DNA from: Akebia trifoliata | Taxonomy: Eukaryota > Streptophyta > Magnoliopsida > Ranunculales > Lardizabalaceae | NCBI GenBank assembly: GCA_017979445.1 | Contig: CM030718.1 | Span: 27,027,021 to 27,091,020 of the forward strand | Reading direction: 5' to 3' | Length of the DNA: 64,000 nucleotides | In this document: positions 22,321 through 34,309 of the stretch, piece by piece | How positions within the stretch are numbered: the stretch's first letter is position 1 | Layout of the letters: the number at the start of each line of letters is the position of its first letter | Notes under the pieces: generated by a model | Seen by the model: the letters and a program-made list of their open reading frames with translations, nothing else | What the model was told of the DNA's origin: nothing | Databases searched by the model: none | Made by a program: the position numbers and the translations under genes

Positions 22321-25300
22321 TCATGGCACTTTACGTGCCTTGGGAGAGCCTTTTGAATTATCGATCTGCCAAGACAAATGAACAATAATGCATCAATAAT
22401 TAAATAAAGCACTCAAGTATATGTGTTTATGTGACAAGTTACACTTGCTCCACAGACCTGAGAACAAAATCACACCCATGGTTTTAAATCTTGTCCGATA
22501 CGTGTGACATCCACCAACGGGACGGATAGACAAGTCAAACATATCAGGCGAGATTTAAAACCACGGTTCATTTTTTTCATTGTTGAATGAGACAACTCAA
22601 ATGTATCGGAAAACTCGTCCGAGATGACTTGGTTTCAGTCATGGACTAGATGAGACGTCAAAATGAATTTTGAAACCATGACCACACCTTCACTCTTAAC
22701 CCATCACAAATAAAAATAAAAAGGGTAAGTCTATGTATGGTAATGCACCCAAGGTTTAAAATCTTGTTTCGAGTCAATGTTTCAGTTAGGAACAAATCCG
22801 AAACAGTCTTGACCAAAAAATCTGAGGCCATCCAAAACATTAAATGTTTCGGGGTTATATTATTACCATAAGTTGTTTGAAATGTATAAACTTGAAAATT
22901 AAAAAAATAATGTAACTTACAATACCTACTTTCTCAAATAAATACAAGTAGGCAACACAAGAAGGCTGGACCGCAAGAGCATAAGAAGGGTGGGGACAAC
23001 AACTCATATGCAAAGGGGACCCATAATATATATATAGTACTTCTTTTGTAGAGAAACCAGAAATATTCATTCCAATCACACACAATGCTTACCTCAGAGA
23101 CTACTTCATGGATCTTTCTCTTGCCGAGAATCTGATTACTGGATTCACCAGCATTCATACTAGTCGTAGTGTTGTGTGGGCTTGATTGTACAAGACTAGG
23201 TTGTGCTGCCACAAGTGTGGGAGATTTCTGCTTCTCTGATTCCGAAGCTTGTGTAATCTGTTGTTGATGTGGGACAAATTGTTGGACCCCTGGTGCATAG
23301 CCACTGGTATATGGTGTTGATGAGGATGGTGTGATTTCTGTTGCCCATGTGAAGGGGTTGGCATCCATGGCTGTGTACGAGGTTGAAATAAATAAAATGC
23401 ACGGATTGTTAAAATTATAGATATCATAATTCAAATATGTTACAATCCTTAGATTAAGACTTAATCTTTGCACTCCGTTAACGTCTGGGGGGGGGGGGGG
23501 GGCTCATCATAGTATGAGATATGAAAGGGGTCCGCTGTAGTAGGCCACCGTGATTAGTCTGGAAAGGGGCCAAGTGAGGGGGCTTGTTACGATCCCTAGG
23601 TTAGGACTTAAACAGAACGGGGGTCAAGAACCATTAGAGGCTACAACTCCTAGTTGTAAGAAGAATACACAAATACCAGATATGTATATATATATATATT
23701 ATACAATTTGTGCAACACTTACAGTTAAATTACAATAATCTCTACTTTGATCCATTTCTTAGATACAAAAAGAACAGTATATCAAAGAAAAGCCATAAAG
23801 CCATTTTCATATATAAGGGAAACTCTTGGGGTCGCAGAGCCAAAAAGATACCAAAAGAGAAGTTGTAAATATCAATAATAGAATAGCTTACAACTGACTT
23901 GGTTGGGTAGCTAGAGACTGATTATTGGGTCTAAGAATCGCCCTCTGTTGCATCTGAGAACCTGAACCAAACAACTTCTGAGAACCCGAACCAAGCGAAC
24001 CAAACAACCTAATAGTCGGAACTCCTCGAATGGGTTGTTTCCCCTGATAATAACCATTAGGGAAACGTGATTTTAAGAACAATGCACAAAATCTAATTCC
24101 ACAAAAATCACATACTTGAGAGTATATATATAACACTTACAGTTAAATTACAAATAATCTCTACTTTGATCCATTTCTTAGATACAAAAGAACAGTATCT
24201 CAAAGAAAAGCCGTAAAGCCGTTTTCATATTAATGAAAAATCATGGTGTTGAAGAGCCAAAATGAATTAAAAAAGATATCCAAAATAAATGTATAGTAAA
24301 TGAATTAAATGCATAGCTTACAACTGACTTGGGTAACTAGAGACTGATTATTGGGTCTAAGAATCGCCCGTTGTTGCATCTGAGAACCCGAACCAAGCGA
24401 ACTAAACAACCCAATAGTCGGATCTCCTCGAATGGGCTGTTTCGCCTAATAATAACCATTAAAGAAACCATCAGAGGCTACAACTCATGATTTTAAGAAC
24501 AATGCACAAAATCTAATTCCACAAATGCCACATACATACATACATAATTTGTGCTACACTTGCAATTAAATTACAAACAATCTCTACTTTGATACATTTC
24601 ATATTGGATGGAAATTCTTTGGGTTAAAGAATTAAAACTGATTATTGAGATTACAACTGACTTGGCTCACTAGAGAATGATTATTGGGTCTAAGAACCGC
24701 CCTTTGTTGCATCTGAGAACCCGAACTAAGCGAATGAAAAAACACAGTAGTCGGAAATCCTTGAATGGGTTGTTTCTCCTGAAAATAACCAATCAAGAAA
24801 ACCAAAATTTTCAAAGAAGCCCACAAATTTACACAATTACACTACCCCAAATTAAATTTCCTATATAAAAAAAAAAAATGCCCAAGAAACAGAAATCCCA
24901 CCTGGGTACTCGGATTAGGAATTAATGCAGACACATTGGTCGAATTTCGATCCAACCCATCATAATTCTTAAAAGACAACAACCCGAAATAAGAAGACGA
25001 GGTGGGATGCATTGGCTGTGTTGCTCTGTGTGCTGGGAACCCAATTGAGATTCCACCACTCTGCATGGGAGATGAAGAGAATTGAGCTTGGTTGGGATGA
25101 AGCCCAATCTGGAAGAGTTGGTGTTGATGTTTCTGGAGTGCAGTTGAGGGCTGTGGGTTTGGGTCAGGGTCTGGGATCGGGTTAGGGTTTAGTTTTGAGG
25201 TTACTGAAGATGTTGAAGATGAAGGAGAAGGCGGTGGTGTGGACATGGAAGAAGATGATGTTGAAGATGAAGGAGAAGACGGTGGTGTGGACATGGAAGA

Positions 25301-25354
25301 AGATGATGTTGAAGATGAAAGAGAAGACGGTGAAGAAGATGATGTTGAAGCCAT
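22321..25354 (-). CDS. TAF12-like (TFIID/SAGA subunit 12-related) gene without a recognisable histone fold
   Basis: Minus-strand exons 25354..24902, 24778..24662, 24445..24329, 24043..23899 and 23370..23093 join in phase. A possible terminal exon, 22365..22321 (IDNSKGSPKARKVP then stop), is also in phase; the total would be about 384 residues. The N-terminus is Ser/Pro-rich with an 18-residue tandem repeat (STSSSSMSTPP). The middle carries three related segments around SGSQMQQRAxLRPNNxSL. The late exon ends with SSNQILGKRKIHEVVSE, matching the LGKRKI(Q/H)(D/E)LV segment that precedes the TAF12 histone fold. The histone fold itself (normally ADDFID...AKHRKSS) was not found on this strand down to HIRA. 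Donors of the repeated exons are GTCAGT. It could be a truncated paralogue, a pseudogene or a gene whose remaining exons I missed. The terminal exon is weak. Confidence 0.6.
22477..22684. repeat. family C inverted-repeat element
   Basis: CATGGTTTTAAATCTTGTCC on the left faces AATTTTGAAACCATG on the right, with internal GAGACG/CGTCTC-type segments. Other copies are at about 35722..35918, 38252..38479 and 47213..47372, with a degraded copy near 30563..30840. This copy lies in the last putative intron of the TAF12-like gene. Confidence 0.7.
23488..23502. repeat. G-homopolymer run
   Basis: About 15 consecutive G residues (C on the TAF12-like coding strand), within the intron between exons 4 and 5 of that gene. 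Its length may be unreliable. Confidence 0.85.
23590..24800. repeat. tandem exon-plus-intron multiplication, three full units and a partial one
   Basis: Units of about 330 to 400 bp each contain one TAF12-like exon (24778..24662, 24445..24329, 24043..23899) and homologous intron sequence (shared blocks include CATTAGAGGCTACAACTC, CAATGCACAAAATCTAATTC, CTCTACTTTGATCCATTTCT). At 23600..23890 there is a fourth copy of the intron part with no exon. Confidence 0.85.
25195..25345. repeat. 54-bp coding minisatellite in TAF12-like exon 1
   Basis: Two full and one partial 54-bp unit, containing GATGTTGAAGATGAA and GGTGGTGTGGACATGGAAGA on the plus strand. On the minus (coding) strand it encodes repeats of SSSTSSSSMSTPP plus SP or PSP. 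Confidence 0.8.
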
Positions 25355-25535
25355 GGAAATTGGAGGGAATTTTTTATTATTTAAATATTTCTTTTCTTGG
25401 TTTGAAATAAAGTATTAATTTTTCTGTTCTGGGTATTTGGGAGTTTATGTTATATAAAGAGGGCTGGGCATCTAATGGGCTACAAAGAGAAAAAAAAAAA
25501 AAAAGGACCTTGTTTAAGGCCCATATAAGAGTTAC

Positions 25536-25690
25536 TAGGATGCTAATGGGTACCCATTTAACCGAAATCGAACTAGAATAGGAACCAAAAACCCCAATTC
25601 TGATTCCTTTTTATTGGAATCAATTAAAGTCGGGTCTACCATGAAACAAGAACCATTAGGTTCTATCCAATGGGTACCCGGAAATGATTT
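25536..25690. repeat. family G element with GGGTACCC-containing ends
   Basis: It starts AATGGGTACCCATTTAACCG and ends CCAATGGGTACCCGGAA; internal segments include GGAACC and AGTCGGGTC. Similar stretches are at about 40296..40420 (left end clearest) and 54414..54530 (both ends clear). Confidence 0.65.
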
Positions 25691-26300
25691 ATGATGTCAT
25701 TTCTTTTTTATATTATAGATGATTTAATGTATTTTTTACTTTAAAATAAATGCATGTTCTATAAAATTATTCAATTTTTCATTAAAAAAATGGATTAGAG
25801 CCTAAAATGAACCATCTCTTCTAAAATTTATCACTTTTAATAAGATAATTTTTTTTTTTTTTATAAAAACCATTAACTTATATATTTAGTATAACTAAGT
25901 TAATATTTTTTGTTGACAAAATGCTAATTTTTTTATATAATGATTTAAAATATTTTTTTTTTCTCATTGGATTCTTGAGAGTTGGAATTGATGGGTACCC
26001 ATGTTTTTTAGTGGTTGCGACTCCATTTATTTTGTAATCAGACCCAGAATCGACAAGAACTGGAACTGATATAAATATAATGGTTATGATTCTAAGTTCC
26101 CTAGCAAACAAACCAGAATCGACCCATTGACACTCGTAAATTGTACAATATATTATGGACAAAGCGAAGGTATTGTTTGGTGTTGTCTTTTGGAGTTACG
26201 GTGGGTAAAAGAGGAAAAAAAATAAAATAGAAGTTTATTAGTGCATAAGTGGAGAAGAGGAAAAAATAATAAAGTTGTAAGTATTATTGAAAAGAGTTGC

Positions 26301-26432
26301 GCCGGAGTGACCTCAAGATTGTATCTCCTATCACACATTTTGACATGAAATTGTGTAGGAACCATAAATGCTTTTGACTCACATCTATGGTTCCTACACA
26401 CTTTCACATCAAGTTGTGCGATGTGATAGATT
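26301..26432. repeat. family E palindromic element, right end shortened
   Basis: GGAGTGACCTCAAGATTGTA with ATCACACATTTTGACATGAA faces TTCCTACACACTTTCACATC and AAGTTGTGCGATGTGAT. The most complete copy is at 57604..57766. Confidence 0.65.
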
Positions 26433-28334
26433 ATCTTTTCATTCTACCCTTTTTCAATAAAATAATGTTGAAAGAAAAATAGTAATTAAGTTGATATTTG
26501 TGTAAATTATATGTTAAATTTTTTAAAGGAAAAAATATTTTAAAATGATTTGAAATATTTTTTTTTTTCTAATTTTTTTTCAATTCAAAACTTGGAATCA
26601 GAATTTGAATTGACAAAAATTAGAAACAAAAACATAAAATGGTTTCGATTAAAAAAATATCTTAGGAACCAAACTAAGACCGACCCATTCACATTTTTCT
26701 TATCCTTTGAGATGTGGGTTTCGAACAAGTGGGTCTATGTGTGCATGTGTTCTTTTTCACTTTTAGAATCCAATGAGCACACTTGTATTCTTCTCTTTTC
26801 CCTTTTTATGTGAATGATTATTGTGATTATTCACCCATATCTCAAGGTAATATATGGTAAGAAAAAAAAAGGGAAAATTACTTAAAAGACCTCAATGGAG
26901 GGATTTTTTTTTCTTCCAAACAGTCTCCAAGTTTTGGGCGGTTTCTGAATAATTCATTAGTAGCATTTTTTTTCTTAATGGTCCCTTGTTATTGGCGAGC
27001 TCACCACTTTTTTATTTATTGTCGAAGTCAATAGTTTTTTTATTGTCGAACTCAACATTTTTATTGTTGAAGTCACAACTTTTTATTGTCAAGCTCACCA
27101 ATTTTTATTGTTGAATTTGATAATTAAAAAAAAAAAAAATGTCGAACTCGACAATAAAAAGTGATGAACTTGATGTTTTCCATACATTTTCCTTTTTCAA
27201 CTTTTTCCGACTAAAATACATGGAAAAATTGACTAAAAACTTGAGATAACGATTTGTCTAAATGATTTCAAACCAAAAGATCCATTTTTCATCGATTTTC
27301 ATACAAAAACGAAGAATCTTTTTTTGAAAAATCCTAGTTTTTTACATACGTCTTCAAAAAGTTTGAAAATGATTTTTTATTCATTTTTAAATCTTTTCCA
27401 AAGGAATGGAGTCTCCGAAACTCAATTGGGATGTCGAAAATCCAAGTTTTTTTTAACGAAAACGATGAAATTGAATGGTTAAGGTATTCAATCTTGAGAA
27501 ATGTGGTTGTAGAAGATAAAATCGATAACTCATCGAGACCTTACACATGTCTCATTGAGAACATGAATTAGAAAATAGATTGGATTTCGAAGACTAAGTG
27601 ATACATAGGATGAGCCAATAATCCAACTCTGGTTATCAGAAAAGCAGGGCATGGATCGAAGTCTGCCATTACTAGCAGAACAAATTGAATATGAGTTTCT
27701 GTACAATTCTTTACCTCACCCACTAAGATTTGAAATTCTAGGAAGAATCTTCTTGAAATACATTAAGGAAGGTTTCATTTACAAAGGAAGATCTCCATGA
27801 TCATGGGATCTTACAAGATCAAATCTCGAATAAAAGGAAAACCCTAATCTTGAGGGTGGGATATATAATAGAGGTAGGATTGAGGGGTAGGGGATCTTTT
27901 TTTTTTTTTTTTTTGAATCTCTAGAGATTAAGAAACAAAGATGAACAATATCTTTTCGGAGAATCATTGACAAGTATCACACCGGTGCTAGTAAGAACAA
28001 AGAGCATCATTGAAACATGAGCAAAGTAGATCGAGTTAAGCTCGAATCAATATCTATAATGGTGAATGGGGTTTAGGGATTGATTAGAAAAAGAAAATTT
28101 TACTCAATGAACTATTAAGAAAAACCCTAAAATTTAGGGACTAATTAGAAATGAATCCCTCCGCTAAGGTCTTTTCAAGTGATTTTTCCAAAAAAATATC
28201 AAAGTTGTTTTTATCCCACACAAGTCGACACAACCACCTTCGTCTATTTTATTCCTTTCTTAATCATAGCCTCCACCCAAATCCAAATAGTATAGTTTTT
28301 GAAGTTTTTTACTTCAATTGTCCACATTATATTA

Positions 28335-28372
28335 TTAGAGAAATTCTATTGCCACACCAACTTTTATTTAAA
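28335..28372. repeat. family B MITE terminus
   Basis: AGAGAAATTCTATTGCCACA then CCAACTTTTATTTA matches one terminus of the family B elements at 46036, 47464 and 58572. No matching right end was seen. Confidence 0.45.
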
Positions 28373-28979
28373 ACACTTCATGTTAATTTTGTTGTTCTGA
28401 CATCGTGGTCGAAATGAAATTTTTTTAAGAAAGCAAGGGCATTTAGAGAATAGAACTTTATTAAGAGAAATTATGGTCGAAATGAAAATATTTTTAGAAA
28501 GTAAGGGCATTTGAAGAGTAGAACTTTAATGAGGGAGAATGAGAAAGAGATGCTTATCTGGAATCTTCGGAAAATCAGGAATAATATAAAAAGTCGATGT
28601 CTCGTTTCTATAAATAGGAACAGTGTCTACGTGGCACAATTTGATTAGGAAATAAATACCTTGGGCTACGTAACCGGCTTGTTTAGGAGCAAAGTGTTGT
28701 AAACACCAAGTAAAGTGTGCCACGTGGATATCAAGTCTAATATATAAAAAAATAAAAATAAAACCGCGTTCTATTTGGTGGGGAGGGATTCCATGGTTTT
28801 GCTTGGAGGAGAAGACAAGAAGATTGGGACTTGAGAGGTTCAAACTTCAACCCCCTTTACCTTTCCCTTCTCATCTCTTTTTAAATCGCTCTCTCTCTCT
28901 CTTGGACTCTCGTTCGTATTTTTTTTTTTTTTCGAAGCTTTTATTTATTTATTTATTTTTATAAAATATCTAGAAAAAT

Positions 28980-29675
28980 TATATACAGAGAAGAGAGAGA
29001 GAGAGGAGGAAAGGATTTTCTCCTTCAAACTTGGCGTGTTCATCGCTTCATCTATAACGAATTAGGGAGAAATTCAAAGCTTGTGAAAGGTTCGATCTTT
29101 CTCTGTTTCTTGATTCTTGATTTGAATATTTAGATCTCGTTTGGTTGATGTTTGAGCGATCTAAATCGTTTTTTTTTTTTTGTTGTCTTCTAGATTTTCG
29201 CCTTTTGATTCTTCGATGTTTGAGCGATCTAAAACTAAATTCTTGATTTTTGTGTGTGTTTTTATTCGATTAATTCGGTGTCCGATCTTGTATTATATGT
29301 AAGAGATAGAAAGAAAAAAGGAAAATCAAATTTTCAGGGTTTGTAGATTTATTCGGTCCAATTTTATTGACCGATCTGACTATTAAAGGCTTTCTTGAAT
29401 CTCTTTGTGTCTTTTGCTATTTATGTCTATAGATTTTTATCTGATTCCCGTTTTATTTAGACAAATAGGAAGAATCAATCATCCAGGCTTTGTAGGCTAA
29501 TTTGCTATAATTTTATTCACCGATTTGGCCATTAAAGTCTTCTTGGAATCATCCTTGGAGGAGTTCTTGGATCTTTTTTTTTTTTCCTCTCTTTCTATTT
29601 ATGCTTCTGTTGATTTTTATGATTTTTTTAAAGAAAATTTTCTAATTTAAAAACAAAAAAAATCTGTTTTTGCAG
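28980..29675 (+). other. 5' leader and leader intron of the stress-associated protein gene
   Basis: A CT/GA-rich leader is followed by a donor at 29090 (AAAG|GTTCGA), and the matching acceptor TTTTTGCAG ends at 29675, 76 bases before the ATG. A 5'-untranslated intron is usual in plant A20/AN1 genes. Boundaries are inferred. Confidence 0.55.
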
Positions 29676-29751
29676 ATTGTGATTCTGGTTAGAAAATCGT
29701 TTCTTTAAGGATCAATTTCGAAAAAGAATTGAAGATCAGATTTGTGAACAA

Positions 29752-30248
29752 ATGGCGGAAGAACAAAGATGCGAAGCTCCTGAAGGCCATCATCTCTGCG
29801 CCAACAATTGCGGATTCTTTGGGAGTCCTGCAACCCTAAATCTCTGCTCCAAATGTTACAGAGATCTCTGTCTCAAAGAAGAACAAGCTTCATCCGCCAA
29901 ATACGCAGTCGAGAAATCTCTCGCAAGTTCTTCTTCTTCATCTCTCTCTCCTCCCTCTGTAACTCTCCTGGATCCACCGATGATTTCCGGTTACCGGTCC
30001 CTCTTGTTGCCAACGCATCACCATCGGAGATACCACCTCCGGCACCTTCGTCACAGCCGAACCGGTGCTCTACTTGCAAAAAACGTGTCGGACTTACTGG
30101 ATTCCGGTGCCGGTGTGGTACTACTTTCTGTTCGACTCACCGGTATCCGGAACAGCACGGATGCACGTTCGATTTCAAGGCGGTTGGTAGGGACGCTATT
30201 GCTAAGGCCAACCCTGTCGTTATGGCTGAGAAGCTCGACAAGATCTGA
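29752..30248 (+). pseudogene. A20/AN1 zinc-finger stress-associated protein (SAP), frameshifted
   Basis: A20/AN1 SAP proteins act in abiotic-stress responses and some bind ubiquitin. The single coding exon begins [16 protein letters not shown] and has an intact A20 finger (C16, C20, C32, C35). The AN1 finger is also intact ([11 protein letters not shown], then [19 protein letters not shown]) and the protein ends AEKLDKI at a TGA (30246..30248). The two halves are in different frames. The first frame is SAP-like up to PPMISG at about 29989, and the second resumes at [14 protein letters not shown] from 29991, so one base appears to be missing at about 29989..29990. Read literally, the first frame continues without an AN1 finger to 30480 (242 codons). 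Everything else is well preserved, so a recent mutation or a sequence error is likelier than an old pseudogene. Confidence 0.85.
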
Positions 30249-30489
30249 TCTGAATCTGACACACTATGGTTGGGTTACAGTATATGTATCTGACATTCTG
30301 ATCGGACTGGCGGTGAAACATCATCGCCACCGGTTAGTGATGATGGTCTTTGGCTTATTTGATGATGTGGTTGATGAACTTTTTTATTTTTTATTTTTAT
30401 TTCTGAGTATTTCATGTGGTGGTTTGTGGAAACTTTTGCTTGGAGTGAAGAAATTTCATCTTGTTTCCATTAAAATATAATTACGATTC

Positions 30490-32540
30490 TGCATTTATTT
30501 TGGTGAATATTTGAGATGAAAATATTTTTACCTATGGCGTTTATTCATAATGTCAACCCCAATCATGGTTTCAAAACTTGTTTTGACATCTCAACAATGG
30601 TCGATTTTAATATAATAAGGTAAATTAGAAGATGTTTAGTCATCAAATTATGTTTAATTTATATAATAAATTTTAAATTCTAAAAAATTAATTATTTTAA
30701 TCAAAATCTATAAAATTTTGGAGACTTGGTCGTTTTATTGTTTCGTTTGAGATTTTTAAAATATTGTCTAAAAGTTGAGACACGGTGCATGTCTATCTCG
30801 TAACAACGATATCGAGTCAAGACAAGATTTAAAATCTTGAGCCTAATTTGAATATGGATCTAGTCAATTTATAAGTTCGATGGTGGGTTAGGGTTGGCTT
30901 AAGTTGGAACTCGTCTATTTAGGATTAGGTTAGGATTTGTGCTTAATTATAACCTATTCATGATAGCTACACATATGCCAATGGCACACATAGGCATTGT
31001 CAACAAAATTATTTGTTTCAATCTTTATATCTCACAAATAAAATATCTCGAAAAATATTTTATTATTTATCTTCTGCACCCACTTTTCAAGAATGTCCCT
31101 TTAGTTTCATAGATTATTTTTCATTTTCTTTCTCTTTTCAGTAATATCCCTCCATTTTATTATCTTACATCATTTCACGTGTCTTTCCTCGTTTACCCTC
31201 TTAATAACAAAGGATATGTAACTTCCACACGTTTATCATAGTAATCTCATGGGCAACTAATAGTATCAAATGCATCATGTAACTTGAAAGTCGATCCCTT
31301 TCAATGATTTGTGATGGGGAATGATGAACGGATAATGATATATTCACAATTTTCAATATTTAGATGTAACTTTTGATTTGTTTTGACGATTCATTGTAAT
31401 AAATGACACATTGAGAATGGCATACTCATAATTTTGAAGATTTGGATGTCAATTTTAATTTGAATATCCATTTTACTATTACTAAGCATTTATTTTAGAT
31501 ATTTTGAAAGATGTATCTAGTAGTAAGCTCGTTGCTAAGAAAAAAAAAACATGAAGCTTAAAACTCGGTAAAGAATTGAGCTCAACACGATAGATATTCA
31601 TGAAGCACTTGAAATGTTTATATAATAATGTCAAAACTAACCCTTGGATAAGCTGCACACACTTTAATAAATATTGGCTTCAATATCTAAATTTGATTGG
31701 TTTATACGTATTTCTTGACACAAAACGTTTGATGCCATCTTATGCAATATTTTTGGTCTATATTTCGTATAGAGAAATTAATTTTAGATACTTTTGCGTG
31801 GGTTTAATATTTTTTTATCAACTCTTAGTATTTATTCATTTCCTTGAGATGAATGATATTATTGTGTTCATTACAATGCACCCCAACGATTAAGTCAATA
31901 AAAAATAATCAAAATATCTCTAAATTAATAATCAAAATGACTCTAAATTTCAACTTCTAAGTGTCCTTAATTTCTTGAACACTTTTGTTTGTCAAGATCT
32001 AATAACCCAAGGTTGGTCAAAGACTAATCTCATCAAGGTACAAATCAATACAAGTCTAACAACAATCTTATCGAGTTGGGATCTGATCCAATCCTTACGA
32101 ATCACTTGAAAGTTCATAGGGATAGACTAAAATGAGGGCATTTGAAGGTTGAAGTGATGAATAGGGTAGAGTAAAAAAGGCCAAGGTATTTAATCATTTT
32201 TCATCAGTTTATTAATAAAGACATTTAAAATTTTAGGGGATATCTTAATATATCAACATGTGGAGGGGGTGTGAAGAAATTAAGTCAAAATAAAATAATT
32301 TGCTTGGGCAACACTGGTCCAACCCGATCCATTAACAGCCTTGGTTTCTTTTTGTGTCTTTTCTCTCGGCCTTTGAAAACAACCAACAAAAAGTGGTTTG
32401 TACACAATGGAATCATGAGCTGTTTTGTTGACAACGAAATGTCCTTTGGACGGCATCTTATCATCAAAATTATTAGTACTTTAATATCAAATAACTGGTG
32501 ATTTAGACATACCCCCCTTATGTTTATGTAAATATTTGAG
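30490..32540. other. intergenic, AT-rich, no gene seen
   Basis: It contains a degraded family C element (about 30563..30840) and AT-rich sequence with short chance frames. Nothing in it resembles a conserved protein. Confidence 0.4.
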
Positions 32541-32544
32541 ATAC

Positions 32545-33470
32545 CCCAATGTTGCCAACTTAATTATATGCCCCTTGACTTCAGCTTTCTTTCGTATACT
32601 AATGCAAAATAACCTAAATGCCCTCGTCTTTTAAGGCGTAAAATTAGTTGGATTTTATCTGAAATCTAAGATATCTGAATAGGAATTTAGCCTGTTTGGT
32701 TCCTTCAAGTATATCAAAATTAAAAAATGAGTTGGATATGAGTTGATGTCTCTTGACCTAAGTTGGATCTAGATTGAATACAAATCCATCCCTATGTTAG
32801 TCTAAATCTGAATGATGCATTACTTTGTAAATTATATTTTTTAATGTATCTTTCTTCAATCAATAAGTGTTAGGCATATTAACTAAGGTCTTGTTCAAAA
32901 AAGTAAGAGATTTTAAGTTTACGTCATCTTTTGATTATATTTTAGTTATTTTCCTTAAAATAACTTGGAATAGTTTGAATTATTCGATCGAGATCAATTA
33001 ATTCGATTGTGTCGGATACGAGTTTAGTGAAAGCAAAAAAAATCGAATATGATTTTTATTAGTAGGATTCGATTTGAATTCAAATAAAATATTCAGATAT
33101 GGATAGCTCATATCCAATCCAAACCTGACCCATTTGAAGCCCTATATTTTCTGACAAAAAAAAAATTCCTTTAAAAATGAATTATTTTCAAGGACTTCAT
33201 CTTCTATAGTAAATTTATTTTAATCTTCTCAATCTTATCTTAGACCTATCATTTTCAACCTTGCCTTATCCCGTCATAGAAAATCTTTCATTTTTTCTAT
33301 TCAAAATTCAATTATTTATTACTTTATCTAGATGTTTGAAGGAATCATTTTTGGGTTTGAGTTTGACAATGAGGGGTATTAATGTCATTTTCTATTAGTC
33401 TATCAGAAAAGACTGAATTCAAATTTCGATGGGGCGCATTGTCATCAGTTTGAAAACATAGGGGCCTATC
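32545..33470. repeat. inverted-repeat element of about 0.9 kb
   Basis: The left arm (TAAATATTTGAGATACCCCA, then ATTATATGCCCC) is mirrored by the right arm (GGGGCGCATTGTCATC, then GGGGCCTATCTCAAATATCC). The arms are about 60 bases and imperfect. I saw no coding capacity in the interior. It is a non-autonomous DNA transposon candidate. Confidence 0.5.
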
Positions 33471-34309
33471 TCAAATATCCAAAAGGTCAATTAATGAATA
33501 TTTTAGTACTAAATAACTAATTTAACCGGCGAAGACTCCTCGTTTACTCCACCACCGACTTCCCGTCAATTAAAGAAAATTAAATCGAACATTGTATTTC
33601 ACTTCAATCGGACAGTCCAACATAGGTGTAGCACTATAATATATTGCCTCGTTAAGCACAATAGCCATTTGTGTTTATTTGCAGAAGGTTTGCTCGTCCG
33701 TGCCTTTGCGCTTTCTGTAAAAAAAATCAAACAATCTCCAAGAGTTTTTGCAGATTTTTAGGGATTTAGGTTTAACTGCTTGAAGGTTTCGAAGCGAAAT
33801 CTTCTTCGATTGCTGCTTGGATCGTGTTGGATTTCTCTCCACAATCTTCCGTAATCGTTCTGTTTCTCTTACTTGAGCTGGAGTTTTCAATCTCTGATTC
33901 TCTTTTGCGTTTTTTAATCGTGAAATAATGGAGAAATCTTCACTTTCTGATATATTTTCTGTTCTTCATGTTGAGATTCTTATGTTTCTGTAGGCATTTG
34001 TCGATTATCTGATTTGATTTCGTGGTTCTTTGACTTCGTTATCTGCAATTTGATTTGAGTTCTAAAGAAATGGCGAGATTTCCTCATCAAGATCTGTGGT
34101 TTATTCTTCGATTTGGAGTTATTTTAGTTTGTTCTAGGATCTACGTCTGTTAGTAAACGAAGTTTAGATTTTTAGTTCCTCTTTTTTCTTTTCTGATGCG
34201 AGCATTTGTTAAAAATGGTGAAGTTTCCAATTCGAGACAACTGGTTAAGATCTGTTGTTTTTTCTTACCAAATTTAGAAAATTTATTTGATCGATCTGGA
34301 GATTCATCG

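Larger units (their letters stand above)
25400..28330. other. intergenic repeats, no gene seen
   Basis: Between the TAF12-like gene and the stress-protein gene I see no conserved coding sequence. It holds a family G element (25536..25690), a family E element (26301..26432), alternating TTTTTATTGTCGAACTC-type short repeats (about 27000..27170) and long T/A tracts. Confidence 0.45.

Noticed and set aside
25195..25410. Plus-strand frame rich in MLKMKEKTVVWTWKK repeats
   Set aside because: It is the shadow of the Ser/Pro minisatellite in the TAF12-like exon on the other strand.
30249..30480. C-terminal extension of the SAP protein as a real domain
   Set aside because: It results from reading past the frameshift in the wrong frame; the sequence downstream of the true stop is 3' untranslated DNA.
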